64,000 nucleotides of DNA, from contig JARLJG010000020.1 of NCBI GenBank assembly GCA_031291325.1, positions 1 to 64,000 of the forward strand, written 5' to 3'. Shown here in pieces: positions 9,341-18,823 of this stretch. The position numbers and the translations under genes are program-made. The first letter of the stretch is position 1; each line of letters begins with the position of its first letter. This stretch comes from Burkholderiaceae bacterium. GTDB taxonomy: Bacteria; Pseudomonadota; Gammaproteobacteria; Burkholderiales; Burkholderiaceae_D. The notes under the pieces are model-generated. The model was not told where the DNA came from. It did no database searches and saw only the letters and a program-made list of their open reading frames with translations.

Positions 9341-9424
9341 AGCGCCACCGCGCCAGACGTTGCCAATTTCAAATAGCTTGACGACCGAGCCATTGCCGAC
9401 AATTCATAGTCAACGGAGCCATCG

Positions 9425-9859
9425 ATGGACAAAGCGGAACACATGATGCAGAGCATCGACACCCTGAAGAACATGGGACTCAGGGTCCTTGAGCAAAGCC
9501 CCAATGTCCTCAAGATTGCCATGCCTGCGGACGGCAATAGAAATCATTTGGGCGGGGTCTATGCCGGTGCGATCTTCACCCTGGCTGAATTTCCGTTCGG
9601 GATAATGTGCATCAGCCGGTTCGGCATGCAGGAAATCGTCCCGGTGGTGGGCGAAGTCACGATTCGCTTTTTAGCTCCCGCAAGTCGCGAATTGTTCGTC
9701 GAATTGACGATTCCAGACCAGGAATGGGACGAAATAGAGCGCGAGACCAAGGCGCACGGCAAATTCAAAATTGTCAAAGAGATCGAAGTCAAAGACGACA
9801 CAGGCAAGGTCAATACGATCGTGAAAGCGACTTACTTTATGCTCGTCGTACGGAAGTAG
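9425..9859 (+). CDS. Hotdog-fold thioesterase-like protein (YiiD C-terminal/DUF4442 type)
   Basis: The 144-residue protein has a hotdog fold pattern: NHLGGVYAGAIFTLAEFPFG provides the long helix, followed by VVGEVTIRFLAPASREL and later strands. Such proteins hydrolyse or bind acyl-CoA. It follows the acyl-CoA synthetase on the same strand and has a ribosome site GGAG at 9415-9418, so the two may act on the same acyl group. The usual catalytic Asp/Glu is not certain by eye. Confidence 0.72.
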   Translation: MDKAEHMMQSIDTLKNMGLRVLEQSPNVLKIAMPADGNRNHLGGVYAGAIFTLAEFPFGIMCISRFGMQEIVPVVGEVTIRFLAPASRELFVELTIPDQEWDEIERETKAHGKFKIVKEIEVKDDTGKVNTIVKATYFMLVVRK

Positions 9860-10591
9860 AACCGATCGGGTCGAATTTCCTGCCCCATGCGCCACTTATG
9901 GCGCGTGCGTCAATAATCCAATATGGAAAATCGTTTAGCGGCTTGGCTATGCGTTACTCGCTTTCCGGTTCGATGCGGCACTGATTTTGGTCGCCGCATT
10001 TTTGGCAATATTCATCAGCGTGGACGAATCCATTCTCTTCGGGACGGCACCGCGCCGAAAGCCAGTATCCGATTCGACCCGCTTGTATAGCGCCAATTGC
10101 GGTCGGCGCTACCGGAAAACCGGTAGCGCAAATACCTAAAGCGCGGTATTTCGCGGAAACTCTTGCTCAAGCACAATCATTTCTGTTGCGGACCAGCCCG
10201 GTAGAGGAAAGGTTGCAACGGCGACGCTGCCGTCCGGTCAAGGAGAGGGGTGCATATTGCACGCCGCTAGACCGCGATCGATGCATGGCGTTGGTTGCGA
10301 TCCACAAGGAGAGCGCCGAGCCGATTCGGATGGCGGAATTAGCGTAACTGAGCGTATCATAGCGGTGTGGTGCCATATGACCAGTCCGAACCGGATCTTG
10401 GGCGCATCCTTCGTCGAGGTCGCCGATGGATTTGGCCGGCGGGGGCAGGGTTCGCGTAGGATGCTGTGCATCGTCGATGCCGCGCGTGGCGATGCTCAAG
10501 CGGGTGCGCAACCTGGGTTTTCGGGTCAAATCACATGCGCACGAGCCGGACAGGCGTCATTGTGTGTTGGAGCTTTGAGAGGAACGCCATT
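9860..10591. other. Long leader/intergenic region upstream of hoxF
   Basis: These 732 bp lack a convincing gene; short open frames have no recognisable protein. The region holds a perfect 10-bp hairpin (10106-10129), a small GTGCA/TGCAC inverted repeat (10249-10261) and an ACGGC/GCCGT pair near 10218-10233. It must include the hox promoter. A clear sigma54 -24/-12 site, as used by Ralstonia hox genes, was not found. Confidence 0.45.
10106..10129. repeat. Perfect inverted repeat (10-bp stem, AAAA loop)
   Basis: GCGCTACCGG at 10106-10115 and CCGGTAGCGC at 10120-10129 flank AAAA. No T-run follows, so it is not a typical terminator. It may be a regulator site or RNA structure ahead of the hox operon. 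Confidence 0.55.
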
Positions 10592-12397
10592 GTGATACTC
10601 GATCAATCAGCGGACGTCGTCGAAATGGTGCGAGCGGTCGTCGATCGCTACGACGCCGACCCAAGCTATATGCTGCAGATTCTGCGCGAAATACAGGAGC
10701 AGAGCGGATGGCTCGCGCCGCCGATCATCGAGGCGCTGGTCGTGGCGCTGAAGGTGCCGCGCATCAAGATCGAAGCGGTCACCGGCTTTTATTCGTTTTT
10801 GTACACGCAACCCTGCGGTCGCTATCGTGTGTTGTTTAGCGACAACATCACCGACCAGATGCTCGGTAGTGTGCGCTTGCTTGATCGCATGCTCTTCAAT
10901 CTCGGCGTCAAGCGCGGCGAGACTTCCGCCGACGGTTTGGTCAGCATCGACACCGCGTCGTGCACCGGCATGTGCGACCAGGGGCCGGCCATGTTGGTCA
11001 ACAACCGGGCAATTACGCGCCTCTCCGAGGCCCGTATCGACGAAATCTGCGATCTGATACGCCGGCGAACGCCGCTTGATGCGTGGCCGGCGGCCTATTT
11101 CCAGGTGGAAGACAATATCCGGCGCAGCGGAATTTTGCTCAATGATCGCTACAAGCGCGGCGAAGCGATTGTCGGCGCTCTTGCGCTGGGTCGCGATGGC
11201 ATGCTGGAGCAGGTGAAGTTGTCGAATCTGCGCGGGCGCGGCGGCGCCGGCTTTCGCACCGGACTCAAGTGGGAACTGTGCCGCAACGCGCCGGGCGATG
11301 CGCATTATGTGGTCTGCAACGCCGACGAAGGCGAACCGGGCACCTTCAAGGATCGCGTGCTGCTCAATTCCCATGCGGATCAAGTGTTTGAAGGCATGAC
11401 CTTGTGCGCGTACGTGATCGGCGCCAAACGCGGCTTTCTGTACCTGCGCGGCGAATACCGTTATCTGCTGGAGCCGTTGAATGCAATTCTTGAGCAACGG
11501 CGCCGCGAAGGCTTGCTTGGCAAGAACATTATGGGAGCGCCAGACCTCGATTTCGACATCGAGATCCATCTCGGCGCCGGCGCCTATATTTGCGGCGAGG
11601 AATCGGCGCTGATCGAATCGCTCGAAGGCAAACGCGGCACGCCGCGCAATCGGCCGCCGTTTCCTGTGACCAATGGCTACCTTGGTCGGCCGACCGTGGT
11701 CGACAACGTCGAAACCCTGATTAACGGCTGCATGATCGCGCGGCGCGGCGGCAACTGGTTCGCCGGTATCGGCACCAGCCAATCGACCGGCACCAAGCTG
11801 TTAAGCATTTCCGGCGATTGTCCGCGGCCCGGCATCTATGAATACCCGTTCGGCGTCACTGTCGCCGACATGCTGGCCGACTGCGGGGCGACCAACGTGC
11901 AGGCGGTGCAGATCAGTGGCGCAGCCGGCGTCTGCATTGCGCCCGACGAGTTCGAGCGCGCGATCGCCTTTGAAGACATTCCGACCGCAGGCTCGGTGAT
12001 GATATTCGACCAAAGCCGCGACATGTTCCAGGTGGCGCGCAATTTCACGCATTTTTTCGCGCACGAGAGTTGTGGTTTTTGCACGCCGTGCAGGGTCGGG
12101 ACGACGTTGCTGGCAAACATGATGGACAAGCTCGACAACGGCAAGGGTTCGCCCTACGATTTCGAGGAAATCAAGCAGATGGACCGGCACCTGTTGACGC
12201 TGGCCCATTGCGGGCTGGGGCATTCGGCTTGCAACCCTGTGCTCGATACCATCGAAAAATTCCGCCCGGCCTATGAACGCCGGATGCTGCATAAGACCTT
12301 TGTGCCTTCGTTCGACCTCGACGGCGCGCTTACCGCCGCACGGCAGCTGACCAAGCGCGATGACAGCGACGCTCATTTGGATCAAGAATATGAATGA
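10592..12397 (+). CDS. hoxF: NAD-reducing [NiFe] hydrogenase diaphorase subunit HoxF
   Basis: The 601-residue protein matches the usual HoxF length (602 in Ralstonia). The N-terminal part is HoxE/NuoE-like, then a NuoF-like part carries FMN/NAD motifs (GRGGAGF near 215-221; GAGAYICGEESALIESLEGK) and a [4Fe-4S] site C494xxC497xxC500 plus C540. It passes electrons from H2 to NAD+ in the cytoplasmic diaphorase module with HoxU. The GTG at 10592 is chosen for its ribosome site (GAGAGG at 10577-10582) and family length; an in-frame extension to 10466 looks non-coding. It overlaps hoxU by 8 bp. Confidence 0.93.
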   Translation: MILDQSADVVEMVRAVVDRYDADPSYMLQILREIQEQSGWLAPPIIEALVVALKVPRIKIEAVTGFYSFLYTQPCGRYRVLFSDNITDQMLGSVRLLDRMLFNLGVKRGETSADGLVSIDTASCTGMCDQGPAMLVNNRAITRLSEARIDEICDLIRRRTPLDAWPAAYFQVEDNIRRSGILLNDRYKRGEAIVGALALGRDGMLEQVKLSNLRGRGGAGFRTGLKWELCRNAPGDAHYVVCNADEGEPGTFKDRVLLNSHADQVFEGMTLCAYVIGAKRGFLYLRGEYRYLLEPLNAILEQRRREGLLGKNIMGAPDLDFDIEIHLGAGAYICGEESALIESLEGKRGTPRNRPPFPVTNGYLGRPTVVDNVETLINGCMIARRGGNWFAGIGTSQSTGTKLLSISGDCPRPGIYEYPFGVTVADMLADCGATNVQAVQISGAAGVCIAPDEFERAIAFEDIPTAGSVMIFDQSRDMFQVARNFTHFFAHESCGFCTPCRVGTTLLANMMDKLDNGKGSPYDFEEIKQMDRHLLTLAHCGLGHSACNPVLDTIEKFRPAYERRMLHKTFVPSFDLDGALTAARQLTKRDDSDAHLDQEYE

Positions 12398-13109
12398 ACT
12401 GACCCCAACTTTTACGCTGGACGGCAAGACCGTGCCGTTCGAGCCAGGACAAACCATTCTGCAAGCGGCGATGGATGCCGGTCACTATTTGCCATATCTG
12501 TGCTACCACCCGGACTTGAAGCCGCATGGCTCGTGCAAAGTGTGCTCGGTGAAGATCGGGCAGCAGATGGTGTCGTCGTGCACTACCGCCGCGCAACAGG
12601 GCCTGGTGGTGGAAAGCGACACGCATCAGTTGAAGGAAGAACGGCGCATAGTGATCCAGATGTTGTTTGTCGAAGGCAACCATTTTTGTCCGTCGTGTGA
12701 AAAAAGCGGCAATTGCCAGTTGCAGGCGATCGCTTACGACATGCAAATGCGCTCGCCGCATTACCCGCAATTTTTCCCGAATCGGTCGGTCGATGCATCG
12801 CATCCCGACTTCTTGCTCGACACCAACCGTTGCATCTTGTGCTCGCTGTGTGTGCGCGCCAGCCGCGATATCGACGGCAAGAACGTGTTCGGCTTGTCCG
12901 GGCGCGGCATCAATACCCGCCTGACCGTCAACGCGGCCTCCGGCAAGCTGGGCGACACCGATTTTTCGGCGGACGACAAAGCGGCGCATGTGTGTCCGGT
13001 CGGCGCCATCCTGCCCAAGCGCAAAGGCTTCATCGTGCCCATCGGCCAGCGCACTTACGACGACAAGCCGATCAGCCAGTTCACTGCGCTGGAACGAAAG
13101 GGGAACTGA
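12390..13109 (+). CDS. hoxU: NAD-reducing hydrogenase diaphorase subunit HoxU
   Basis: This 239-residue iron-sulfur protein is NuoG-N-terminus-like. An N-terminal [2Fe-2S] ferredoxin region is visible (CYHPDLKPHGSCKVC plus a later SSC), then a His-Cys3 cluster (HFCPSCEKSGNC) and a [4Fe-4S] group (CILCSLC with CPVGA downstream). HoxU relays electrons between the HoxYH hydrogenase and HoxF. The ATG at 12390 overlaps the end of hoxF and gives the expected length (234 in Ralstonia). Confidence 0.93.
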   Translation: MNELTPTFTLDGKTVPFEPGQTILQAAMDAGHYLPYLCYHPDLKPHGSCKVCSVKIGQQMVSSCTTAAQQGLVVESDTHQLKEERRIVIQMLFVEGNHFCPSCEKSGNCQLQAIAYDMQMRSPHYPQFFPNRSVDASHPDFLLDTNRCILCSLCVRASRDIDGKNVFGLSGRGINTRLTVNAASGKLGDTDFSADDKAAHVCPVGAILPKRKGFIVPIGQRTYDDKPISQFTALERKGN

Positions 13110-13110
13110 C

Positions 13111-13683
13111 GTGACCGCCACCACCGCCGCACCTGCAAGCGCCCCCGCCGCCAAGATCCGCGTCGCCACGACCTCGCTGGCCGGTTGCTTCGGCTGCCAC
13201 ATGTCCTTTCTCGATATCGACGAACGCTTGCTGCAATTGATCGATCTGGTCGAATTCGACCGTTCGCCGCTGACCGACATCAAGCATTGCGGCGCGTGCG
13301 ACATCGGCATCATCGAAGGCGGCGTCTGCAATGCCGAAAACGTGCACGTGCTGCAGGAATTTCGCGCCAATTGCAAGACACTGATTGCCATCGGCGCCTG
13401 CGCGATCAACGGCGGCTTGCCCGCGCAACGCAACTCGTTGGCGCTCAAAGACATATTGGACGAAGTCTATGTCCACCGCCGCAATCTGTCCGGCGGTGGC
13501 GTTCCCAACGATCCGGAATTGCCGCTCTTGCTCGACAAGGTTTATCCGCTGCATGAAGTTGTCCATATCGACTACGCGATCCCCGGCTGCCCGCCGTCGG
13601 GCGACACCATCTGGCGCGTGTTGACCGAGTTGCTGGCCGGGCGCAGGCCTGGTCTCGACTACCGGATGTTCCATTTCGATTGA
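13111..13683 (+). CDS. hoxY: [NiFe] hydrogenase small subunit HoxY
   Basis: The 190-residue protein has the HoxY cysteine pattern: AGCFGCHMSFLD, later GACAING and GCPPSGD, which bind the proximal [4Fe-4S] cluster. It pairs with HoxH. The start is GTG at 13111, one base after the hoxU stop, with AAAGGGGA at 13097-13104 as ribosome site. It lacks a Tat signal, consistent with a soluble cytoplasmic enzyme. Confidence 0.92.
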   Translation: MTATTAAPASAPAAKIRVATTSLAGCFGCHMSFLDIDERLLQLIDLVEFDRSPLTDIKHCGACDIGIIEGGVCNAENVHVLQEFRANCKTLIAIGACAINGGLPAQRNSLALKDILDEVYVHRRNLSGGGVPNDPELPLLLDKVYPLHEVVHIDYAIPGCPPSGDTIWRVLTELLAGRRPGLDYRMFHFD

Positions 13684-13690
13684 GACCCTT

Positions 13691-15151
13691 ATGAACTTCA
13701 GCCTCGAAACAGCAACTCCCGCCGACAACTTGCGCCGGGTCGTCATCGAACCGGTGTCGCGCGTGGAAGGCCACGGCAAGGTCACGATCCTGCTCGATGC
13801 CGACAATCGCGTGCAGCAGGTGCGCCTGCATATCGTCGAATTCCGCGGCTTCGAGAAATTCATCCAGGGCCGCCCCTATTGGGAAGTCCCGGTCATGGTG
13901 CAGCGGCTGTGCGGAATTTGCCCGGTCAGCCACAACCTGGCAGCATCGAAAGCCTTCGACATCATCGTCGGCGCCAGGCAATTGACTCCGACAGCCGAAA
14001 AGATCCGGCGCCTGATGCATTATGGACAGATGCTGCAATCGCACGCGCTGCACATGTACTATCTTTGCTCGCCCGACTTGCTGTTCGGCTTCGACAGCGA
14101 CATCGCGCATCGCAATATCGTCGGCGTCGCCGAGCGTTATCCCGACACCGCCAAGCAGGGCATCCTGCTGCGCAAATACGGCCAGGAAGTCATTCGCATC
14201 ACGTCCGGCAAGCGCGTGCACGGCACCGGCGCCATTCCTGGCGGCATGAACAAGGGCATCAGCATCGAGGAACGCAACATCCTGAAAAAGGATATCGACG
14301 AGATCGTTGCCTGGGGTGCGGCTTCGGTGCAGATCGTCAAAGACCTGCACCGGCAAAACCCGGCGCTGTACGACCACTTCGGCAGTTTCCGTTCCGGCAT
14401 GATGTCGCTGACCGGCAAGGACGGCGCGCTCGATTTCTACGACGGCACGCTGCGCGGGCGCGACGCGCAAGGCGCGGTGTTATACGACGGTATCGATTAT
14501 CAGCAATACGACTCCCTGATCGAGGAAGAGGTCAAGCCCTGGACCTACATGAAGTTTCCCTATCTGAAGTCGATCGGCAGCAAGGACGGCTGGTATCGCG
14601 TCGGCCCTTTGTCGCGCATCCAGAACTGCTCGTTCATTTCGACGCCGTTGGCGGAGCAGGAGCGCAAGGAATTCATCGCCTATTCGGACGGCCCGATGCA
14701 TGCGCCGCTCGGTTACCATTGGGCGCGCATGATCGAGCTGCTGCATGCGGCGGAAACCATCCGCGACTTGCTGGACGACCCCGAACTGCTGGGCGACGAT
14801 TTGGTGACCAAGGGTGAGCGCGTGCGGGAAGGGGTCGGCGTGGTCGAAGCGCCGCGCGGCACCTTGATCCACCACTATCAAGTCAACGACGACGATCTGG
14901 TCACGATGTGCAATTTGATCGTCTCGACCACGCACAACAACCAGCCGATGAACGAGGCGATCCGCGCGGTCGCCCGCCAATACCTGAGCGGCCACGAGAT
15001 TACCGAAGGCTTGCTCAATCACATCGAAGTCGCCATCCGCGCGTTCGACCCCTGCCTGTCATGCGCGACCCACGCGATCGGCAAAATGCCGTTGACTGCC
15101 GAATTGATCGACGCCGACGGCAATACGGTTCACAGCCTGACCCGCGATTGA
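13691..15151 (+). CDS. hoxH: [NiFe] hydrogenase large subunit HoxH
   Basis: The 486-residue protein carries both nickel-binding motifs: RLCGICPVSH (C74, C77) and DPCLSCATH (C455, C458, H461). These bind the Ni-Fe(CN)2CO centre that splits H2. A 25-residue tail after H461 (from AIGKMPL) is the peptide removed at maturation, so the protein is made as a precursor. It sits 7 bp after hoxY and 10 bp before the protease gene hoxW. Motifs and partners place it in the bidirectional group 3d hydrogenases. Confidence 0.95.
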   Translation: MNFSLETATPADNLRRVVIEPVSRVEGHGKVTILLDADNRVQQVRLHIVEFRGFEKFIQGRPYWEVPVMVQRLCGICPVSHNLAASKAFDIIVGARQLTPTAEKIRRLMHYGQMLQSHALHMYYLCSPDLLFGFDSDIAHRNIVGVAERYPDTAKQGILLRKYGQEVIRITSGKRVHGTGAIPGGMNKGISIEERNILKKDIDEIVAWGAASVQIVKDLHRQNPALYDHFGSFRSGMMSLTGKDGALDFYDGTLRGRDAQGAVLYDGIDYQQYDSLIEEEVKPWTYMKFPYLKSIGSKDGWYRVGPLSRIQNCSFISTPLAEQERKEFIAYSDGPMHAPLGYHWARMIELLHAAETIRDLLDDPELLGDDLVTKGERVREGVGVVEAPRGTLIHHYQVNDDDLVTMCNLIVSTTHNNQPMNEAIRAVARQYLSGHEITEGLLNHIEVAIRAFDPCLSCATHAIGKMPLTAELIDADGNTVHSLTRD

Positions 15152-15161
15152 CGGGATAAAC

Positions 15162-15719
15162 ATGCGCGCGCCTACCCTCATCATCGGTTACGGCAATCCC
15201 AGCCGTGGCGACGACGCACTGGGGCCGACGGCGATCGCCGCGCTCGAACGGCGCATGGCGCGAAAGGTGGGACAGGCGCGGCCGGCACCGATCGAATACT
15301 TAACAGACTTTCAATTGCAGGTCGAATTCGTCACCGATCTGGCGGATCGCGAGCGTATCGTCTTCATCGATGCCGCAGCGAGCGGGGCGGAGCCGTTTTC
15401 GTTCGAGCCGCTGGTCGCGCGCGAGGGCGAACCGATAGCAAGCCATGCATTGTCGCCAGCTAGTTTATTGACGGTTTTTAAACATTATCATCGCCACGAT
15501 CCGCCGCCCTGCTTTTTGCTTGCCGTGCGTGGTTATATGTTCGAGCTTGGCGCGCCGCTGTCGGCGCAAGCGCAGTGCAATCTCGACGCAGCACTGGCAA
15601 TGCTGGAGGGGTGGATAGATAGGCCAGACGGCCTTGCCGCAGCGGAATTGGCGGCTGCCGACAGTACGCGTTCAATGCGCAATCTATACCGGAAAACAGG
15701 TATGGAAAATACGCGTTAG
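15162..15719 (+). CDS. hoxW: Hydrogenase maturation endopeptidase HoxW
   Basis: The 185-residue protein starts with the HycI/HoxW signature IGYGNPSRGDDALG, containing the nickel-sensing Asp, and has the central FIDAAASG and later SHALSP segments of the family. It should cut the C-terminal tail of HoxH after nickel insertion. It is the last gene of the hoxFUYHW operon. The C-terminal 30 residues or so are not typical and may be disordered. Confidence 0.85.
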   Translation: MRAPTLIIGYGNPSRGDDALGPTAIAALERRMARKVGQARPAPIEYLTDFQLQVEFVTDLADRERIVFIDAAASGAEPFSFEPLVAREGEPIASHALSPASLLTVFKHYHRHDPPPCFLLAVRGYMFELGAPLSAQAQCNLDAALAMLEGWIDRPDGLAAAELAAADSTRSMRNLYRKTGMENTR

Positions 15720-15925
15720 ACGGTATATCGGGTGTCTTTGAAGTCAAGCAAAATAGGGCAAGTAATATAGGAAACAAACTTCAGACCTTGCAAGTGCCTT
15801 CGTTTTGCGTGGTGGATACATGGCGATGGCGTCAAGTCGGCTGTTTCCGTTGATGCCGACCCGCGTTCATCTTTCACCTGCCAATATGTCGGTCTTGGCG
15901 AGTCTTTACCTTCAAAAGGAATATC

Positions 15926-16774
15926 GTGAATATCCAAACTATCGGTATCATCGGTGCTGGGCAAATGGGCAACGGTATCGCACAAGTGTTCGCAACTGCG
16001 GGCTTGAATGTGATCATGCACGACATCAACGAGGCTGCGGTACGCGGCGGCATTGCGACCGTCACTGCAAATCTCGACCGGGCGCTGGCAAAATCGAAGA
16101 TTACTGCCGAAGATAAACAGGCGACCTTGAGCCGGATCGTCGGAAGCGTGGAACTGAGTGGGCTGGCGGAGGCGGATTTCGTGATCGAAGCGGCAACGGA
16201 AAATCTTGAGCTGAAACAAAGCCTGCTCAAGAGCGTCGATGCGCTGATCAAACCCGGAACCATCGTGGCGACCAACACCTCGTCGATTTCGATTACACGG
16301 CTGGCGGCGCACATGTCGCATCCTGAGCAGTTTATCGGCTTGCATTTCTTCAATCCGGTGCCGGTAATGGCCTTGGTCGAGGTCGTGCGCGGCATGCAGA
16401 CCAGCGACGAAACGGTTGCCGTTTCGCAGGAGCTTGCAAAAAAAGCAGGCAAATCGCCGATTTTGGTGAAAAATTCGCCGGGTTTCGTCGTCAACCGCTT
16501 GTTGGTTCCGATGATTAACGAAGCCGTGCTAGCATTGCAGGAAGGCTTGGCTGCTGCCGAGGAGATCGATGCCGGCATGAAGTTGGGCGCCAATCATCCG
16601 ATCGGCCCGTTGGCGTTGGCCGATTTGATCGGACTCGATACCTGCCTGGCGATCATGGAAGTGTTTTATCGCGACTTCAACGATCCGAAATATCGCCCCG
16701 CGACCCTATTGCGCGAGATGGTCGATGCCGGATATCTTGGACGCAAGACGAAGAGGGGCTTTTATCAGTATTGA
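15926..16774 (+). CDS. 3-hydroxybutyryl-CoA dehydrogenase (HBD/PaaH family)
   Basis: The 282-residue enzyme has an N-terminal NAD-binding fold (IGIIGAGQMGNGIAQVFA), the middle motif NTSSISIT and the HFFNPVPVMALVEVV signature with catalytic His, then a C-terminal dimer domain (GANHPIGPLALADLIGLD). It interconverts 3-hydroxyacyl-CoA and 3-oxoacyl-CoA with NAD(H). The length is typical (about 283). The GTG start at 15926 has AAAAGGA upstream (15914-15920). The nearby PHA genes suggest a role in butyryl/PHB carbon flow. Confidence 0.92.
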   Translation: MNIQTIGIIGAGQMGNGIAQVFATAGLNVIMHDINEAAVRGGIATVTANLDRALAKSKITAEDKQATLSRIVGSVELSGLAEADFVIEAATENLELKQSLLKSVDALIKPGTIVATNTSSISITRLAAHMSHPEQFIGLHFFNPVPVMALVEVVRGMQTSDETVAVSQELAKKAGKSPILVKNSPGFVVNRLLVPMINEAVLALQEGLAAAEEIDAGMKLGANHPIGPLALADLIGLDTCLAIMEVFYRDFNDPKYRPATLLREMVDAGYLGRKTKRGFYQY

Positions 16775-16951
16775 TGCCGGCAATCGATTAACCGGCGGGC
16801 CTGACACCTGCGCGACGATGCGATGTTTGGGGCGCCAGGAGCGTCGCGCTTTAATGCTGCGCTCCGGTGATTTTGCCTGCAGGCCTGCCCGAATTGGCCG
16901 TGCTCGAATTGCACTGTAATTTCCGCAACCGCGAATTTTTGCAAGAAATCT

Positions 16952-18823
16952 ATGGACAAACAAGTTTCACCCGTGCAGCCAACCGACCTTCAGCGCGAGG
17001 CTGCCAAGCAACTTGACGAAGCGTTTCGCTCGCAGATTGCGAAAAGCAGTCTGGGTGTGTTGCCAGTTTCGCTGTCCCTGGCTTATGCCGACTGGCTCAT
17101 GCATCTGGCGGCATCTCCCGGGCAACAATTATTGCTCGTTCAGCAGGCGCGCGCGTTGTTGCAGGAAAGTTTGGTTCGCGCCTTTTCAGGGTTGCGCGTG
17201 GTGGACGCCGAAGGCAATCCGGTGAAGGAACTGGATCATCGTTTCAGCGACCCGAGCTGGAACGAGTGGCCGTACAATATTTTGAAGGAAGGTTTCAAGG
17301 CGGCCGATGCATGGTGGTCGGAGGCGACCGAAGTCGACGGCGTGTCGCGCCACAACCATCATCTGGTGAAATTCTTCACGCGCCAGTGGCTCGACGCATT
17401 GTCTCCTTCCAATTGGGCGCTTACCAATCCTGAAGTGCTCAAGACAGGCTGGGAGTCGATGGGGCAGAGCTGGCTTGATGGCTGCCGGAACTACGCCAAG
17501 GATTTGCTGGAATATCAAAAAAATGCCGCGCCCATTGCCGACGCCAGCCGGCTTGAACCCTTGGATTTCGAGGTTGGCAAGGATGTTGCCGTGACTCCCG
17601 GCAAGGTGGTATTCCGCAATCATCTGATCGAGCTGATCCAGTACACACCCACCACCAAGAAGGTGTTCCCGGAACCGCTGCTGATCGTGCCGTCTTGCAT
17701 CATGAAGTATTACATCCTGGATCTGTCGCCCCACAACTCGATGGTGCGCTACCTGGTCGACAGTGGATACACGGTATTCATGATCTCCTGGTTCAATCCC
17801 GAGGCGTCCGATCGCGGGCTGGGGATGCAGGATTACCTGCAATCCGGCGTGATGCAAGCGATGGCCCAGGTCAAGGCGCACACCGGCGCGGCGCGCATTC
17901 ATGCGATTGGCTACTGCCTGGGCGGAACCTTCCTGTCGATCGTGGCATCGGTGCTCGATCGGCACAACGAACTGGCGCAAGCTCCGCAACGGCGGCGCGA
18001 AGACGCAGCGCCCAACGATCAGCAAGGCAAGCTTCCGCAGCGCCGGCAGGCGGACGCGATTCGCTTCGACAACCTGCCCGAGCTTGCCACGGTCACGCTG
18101 CTGGCGGCGCAAACCGACTTCAGCGAACCGGGCGAAATCGGCGTGTTCATCGACGACGACCAGATCGAGTCGTTGCACGAGTCGATGGCTCGCACCGGCT
18201 TCCTGTCGGGGCAGCAGATGGGAAGCTCGTTCAAATTCTTGAATTCGCGCGATTTGATATGGTCGCGCAACACGCGCCGCTACCTGCTCGGGCAGGCGGA
18301 GGTGGGCAACGACATGATGAGCTGGAACGCCGACACCACGCGCCTGCCGGAACGCATGCACACGGAATACCTGTCGTCGCTGTTCCTCAACAACGCGCTG
18401 GCGGCGGGGCATTATCGCGTCGCCGGGGTTGGCGTGGCGCTCAACGATATCAAGTCGCCGTTGCTGGTAGTGGGCACGATGCGCGACACCGTCTCGCCGT
18501 GGCGCTCGGTCTACAAGATCCATTTGCTGACCGATACCCACACCACGTTCATTCTGGCGGCGGGCGGCCACAACGCCGGCATCGTCTCCGAGCCGGGGCA
18601 TCCGCGTCGCACTTACCAGATCGACAGCGTCGAAAAAGGGCATGGCTGGGTCGAGCCGGACGCTTGGATCAAAAAGGCGCCGATGCGCGAAGGCTCGTGG
18701 TGGGAAGCCATGCATGCGTGGCTCAAGGAACGCTCGGGCGCCCCCATCGCGCCACCGGCTTTTAAGGGGGAGTCCCTTGGCGACGCTCCCGGAACCTACG
18801 TGTTTGTGCGCTATGCCGACTGA
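16952..18823 (+). CDS. phaC: Class I poly(3-hydroxyalkanoate) synthase PhaC
   Basis: The 623-residue protein polymerises 3-hydroxyacyl-CoA into storage polyester granules. The lipase-like box GYCLGGT holds the nucleophile C322; D512 (TMRDTVSPW) and H540 (GGHNAG) complete the triad. The N-terminal PhaC domain (WNEWPYNILKEGF) is present. Between box and core, about residues 336-366 form an Arg/Gln-rich insertion (APQRRREDAAPNDQQGK and on) not usual in class I enzymes. No phaA, phaB or phasin gene lies beside it. The next gene overlaps its 3' end by 11 bp. Confidence 0.93.
   Translation: MDKQVSPVQPTDLQREAAKQLDEAFRSQIAKSSLGVLPVSLSLAYADWLMHLAASPGQQLLLVQQARALLQESLVRAFSGLRVVDAEGNPVKELDHRFSDPSWNEWPYNILKEGFKAADAWWSEATEVDGVSRHNHHLVKFFTRQWLDALSPSNWALTNPEVLKTGWESMGQSWLDGCRNYAKDLLEYQKNAAPIADASRLEPLDFEVGKDVAVTPGKVVFRNHLIELIQYTPTTKKVFPEPLLIVPSCIMKYYILDLSPHNSMVRYLVDSGYTVFMISWFNPEASDRGLGMQDYLQSGVMQAMAQVKAHTGAARIHAIGYCLGGTFLSIVASVLDRHNELAQAPQRRREDAAPNDQQGKLPQRRQADAIRFDNLPELATVTLLAAQTDFSEPGEIGVFIDDDQIESLHESMARTGFLSGQQMGSSFKFLNSRDLIWSRNTRRYLLGQAEVGNDMMSWNADTTRLPERMHTEYLSSLFLNNALAAGHYRVAGVGVALNDIKSPLLVVGTMRDTVSPWRSVYKIHLLTDTHTTFILAAGGHNAGIVSEPGHPRRTYQIDSVEKGHGWVEPDAWIKKAPMREGSWWEAMHAWLKERSGAPIAPPAFKGESLGDAPGTYVFVRYAD

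Noticed and set aside
10160-10265. Riboswitch-like folding upstream of hoxF
   Set aside because: I compared it with the motifs I remember for glycine, cobalamin, THF and nickel/cobalt riboswitches and found no match.
10487-10501. Possible sigma54 promoter (TGGC-N9-GC) before hoxF
   Set aside because: Only the GG/GC core spacing fits; the TTGCA part of the -12 element is missing, so I did not annotate it.
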